5,203 nucleotides of DNA from NCBI GenBank assembly GCA_900762125.1, contig CAAFFL010000088.1:1-5203 (forward strand), in the 5' to 3' direction. Both the position numbers and the translations under genes were made by a program. The first letter of the stretch is position 1, and every line of letters starts with the position of its first letter. The notes beneath the pieces are model-generated. The model did no database searches. It was not told where the DNA came from and saw nothing but the letters and a program-made list of their open reading frames with translations. The stretch comes from an uncultured Prevotella sp. (GTDB lineage Bacteria; Bacteroidota; Bacteroidia; Bacteroidales; Bacteroidaceae). Below, one piece after another: positions 3,897 through 5,203 of the stretch.

Positions 3897-5203
3897 TTGA
3901 TATTCTTCAGGATCTCGAGCAGGTGATCCCACACCATCTGCACCGTCGGGATGTGGAGGCACTCGTCAGGCGTGTGAACATTGCGGAGCGTCGGCCCAAA
4001 CGACACCATGTCGAGGTCAGGATACTTCTCCGAGAACAGTCCGCACTCCAGTCCGGCATGGATGCCACGCACGATGGGATCCTTACCGAAGAGCTTCCGA
4101 TAGGCAGCCACGGTGGTCTGCTGCAGCTCGGAGTCGGTGCGCATCTTCCAGGCAGGGTAGCCATCGTTCTGGACGACCTCCGCTCCAGCGAGCTCGAAGG
4201 CTGCCTTCACGGTGTTGGCCATATTCTCGAGGTTGCTGCTGACGTTGGAGCGCTGGGAGGCGACTATGAGGACCTTGTCCTCCTCGCTCTGCACGCTGGC
4301 CACATTGCTAGACGTTTCCACCATCGACGCGAGCTCTGGGTCCTGGCACATCGTCAGCACACCGTTGTCGACGGCCTGCAATGCAAGGATCAGTCCGTGG
4401 CTGGTCTGCTTCGGCATGACCGTCTGCGCATCTGTAGAGCCCAGTGCCCAGGCCATGGCCTTGTCCGTCACGTGGAACTCCTCCTCGACACCGGCCGTAA
4501 AAATGTTCCAGTCGGCCTTCACCTCGTCCTTGCGGTCCTGAGGCACGGCGAAGACGACCTTGCCATCGCGAGGGATGGCGTTGTGCATCTTGCCCGAGTT
4601 GAACTGTGCCAGGCGCACGTCCATCTTCTCCTCCTCTTTATAGAGGAAGCGAGCGAGGAGCTTGATGGCATTGGCGCGTTTCTTGTCGATGTCGTCGCCG
4701 GAGTGGCCACCATTGAGGCCCTTCACCGAAGCCTCCATGAAGAAGTAGCCCGCAGGCGCCGCCTCGCTCTTGAAGGCGAACGTTGCCGTCGTGTTGATGC
4801 CGCCAGCGCAGGAGATGAAGATCTGCCCCTCATCCTCCGAGTCGAGGTTGATGAGATACTGTCCGCTCATGAAGCCGGGCTTCATGCCGAAGGCGCCCGT
4901 CAGTCCCGTCTCCTCATCGCGCGTGAAGACGCACTCGATGGGTCCGTGCTCGATGTCGTCGGAGTCGAGGATGGCGAGCTCGATGGCGTCGCCGATGCCG
5001 TCGTCCGCGCCGAGCGTGGTGCCCTTGGCATGCATCCATTCTCCGTCGACATAGGTCTGGATGGCGTCCTTATGGAAGTCGAAGTCCACATCCACGAGTT
5101 TGTCGCAGACCATGTCCATGTGGCTCTGCAAGATCACCGTTGGCCGATTCTCATAGCCTTTGGTGGCCGGCTTGCGGATCAGGACGTTACCGGTCTCGTC
5201 GAC
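3893..5203 (-). CDS. pepD: PepD-like aminoacyl-histidine dipeptidase (M20C), 5' end off window
   Basis: This is a cytosolic di-zinc metallopeptidase of the M20C family, which cleaves dipeptides such as Xaa-His and related substrates. The window holds 436 residues. The frame stays open to base 5203 and reads through conserved family sequence (GNVLIRKPATKGYENRPTV), so the gene continues beyond the edge. By alignment with E. coli PepD (485 aa, recalled) about 48 N-terminal residues are missing. The GTG codon at 5135-5137 is the internal Val of VILQSHMDMV, not the start. In fragment numbering the zinc and catalytic residues are present: His28 and Asp30 (HMDM), bridging Asp67 (GADDGIG), catalytic Glu97 with ligand Glu98 (DEETG), Asp121 (NLDSED) and His410 (VHTPDE). 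GGHSG (165-169), NAIPR (208-212) and GIHAGLECG (380-388) are also conserved. The exact substrate is not set by sequence. The 122-residue lipoprotein gene follows after 29 nt. Confidence 0.96.
   Translation of the reverse strand, partial: VDETGNVLIRKPATKGYENRPTVILQSHMDMVCDKLVDVDFDFHKDAIQTYVDGEWMHAKGTTLGADDGIGDAIELAILDSDDIEHGPIECVFTRDEETGLTGAFGMKPGFMSGQYLINLDSEDEGQIFISCAGGINTTATFAFKSEAAPAGYFFMEASVKGLNGGHSGDDIDKKRANAIKLLARFLYKEEEKMDVRLAQFNSGKMHNAIPRDGKVVFAVPQDRKDEVKADWNIFTAGVEEEFHVTDKAMAWALGSTDAQTVMPKQTSHGLILALQAVDNGVLTMCQDPELASMVETSSNVASVQSEEDKVLIVASQRSNVSSNLENMANTVKAAFELAGAEVVQNDGYPAWKMRTDSELQQTTVAAYRKLFGKDPIVRGIHAGLECGLFSEKYPDLDMVSFGPTLRNVHTPDECLHIPTVQMVWDHLLEILKNIK

Noticed and set aside
4770..5054. 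Plus-strand open frames over pepD (also 4212-4541)
   Set aside because: Antisense shadows of a well-conserved peptidase gene. Their Ser/Met/Pro-rich composition is an artefact of frame, and no start signals are seen.
5135..5137. GTG as the start codon of pepD
   Set aside because: The upstream in-frame codons to the window edge encode conserved PepD sequence (GNVLIRKPAT), so this GTG is an internal valine and the gene is cut by the window.

Overview
The window looks like a stretch of a Bacteroidota (Bacteroidales) chromosome, most plausibly Prevotella/Segatella-like or Bacteroides-like. Three things point there: promoter boxes of the Bacteroidota type (TTTG, then TAnnTTTG about 19-20 bp later) in place of E. 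coli-type -35/-10 boxes, start codons without Shine-Dalgarno sequences, and the gene content (a DUF1573 protein, a bacterial-type AspRS, an M20C PepD-like dipeptidase and two small lipoproteins). The genus is a guess.

Layout. Bases 1-251 are AT-rich non-coding DNA with a clear plus-strand promoter, a run of spaced A-tracts and a possible promoter firing leftwards out of the window. Bases 252-422 (+) encode a 56-residue repeat-bearing lipoprotein, ended by a strong intrinsic terminator (473-503). All other genes are on the minus strand. In transcription order they are: pepD (5203 to 3893, 5' end cut off by the window edge), a 122-residue lipoprotein (3863-3495), aspS behind its own textbook promoter (3374-1617), a very acidic 147-residue protein of unknown function 44 nt after aspS (1572-1129), and a secreted DUF1573 protein (992-606) ended by a minus-strand terminator (544-576). 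The terminators at 473-503 and 544-576 insulate the convergent transcription units.

Function. pepD (dipeptide hydrolysis) and aspS (aspartyl-tRNA synthesis) are cytosolic housekeeping genes. The two lipoproteins and the DUF1573 protein are exported and of unknown role. pepD and the 122-residue lipoprotein gene are probably cotranscribed, and an inverted repeat ties the pepD stop to the next start. aspS and the acidic gene are probably cotranscribed. Whether the DUF1573 gene joins that transcript is unclear.

I find no defence system, mobile element, CRISPR array, tRNA or rRNA. The most interesting items are the tiny repeat-bearing lipoprotein with its strong expression signals, the acidic partner gene of aspS, and the possible translational-coupling hairpin between pepD and the lipoprotein gene.
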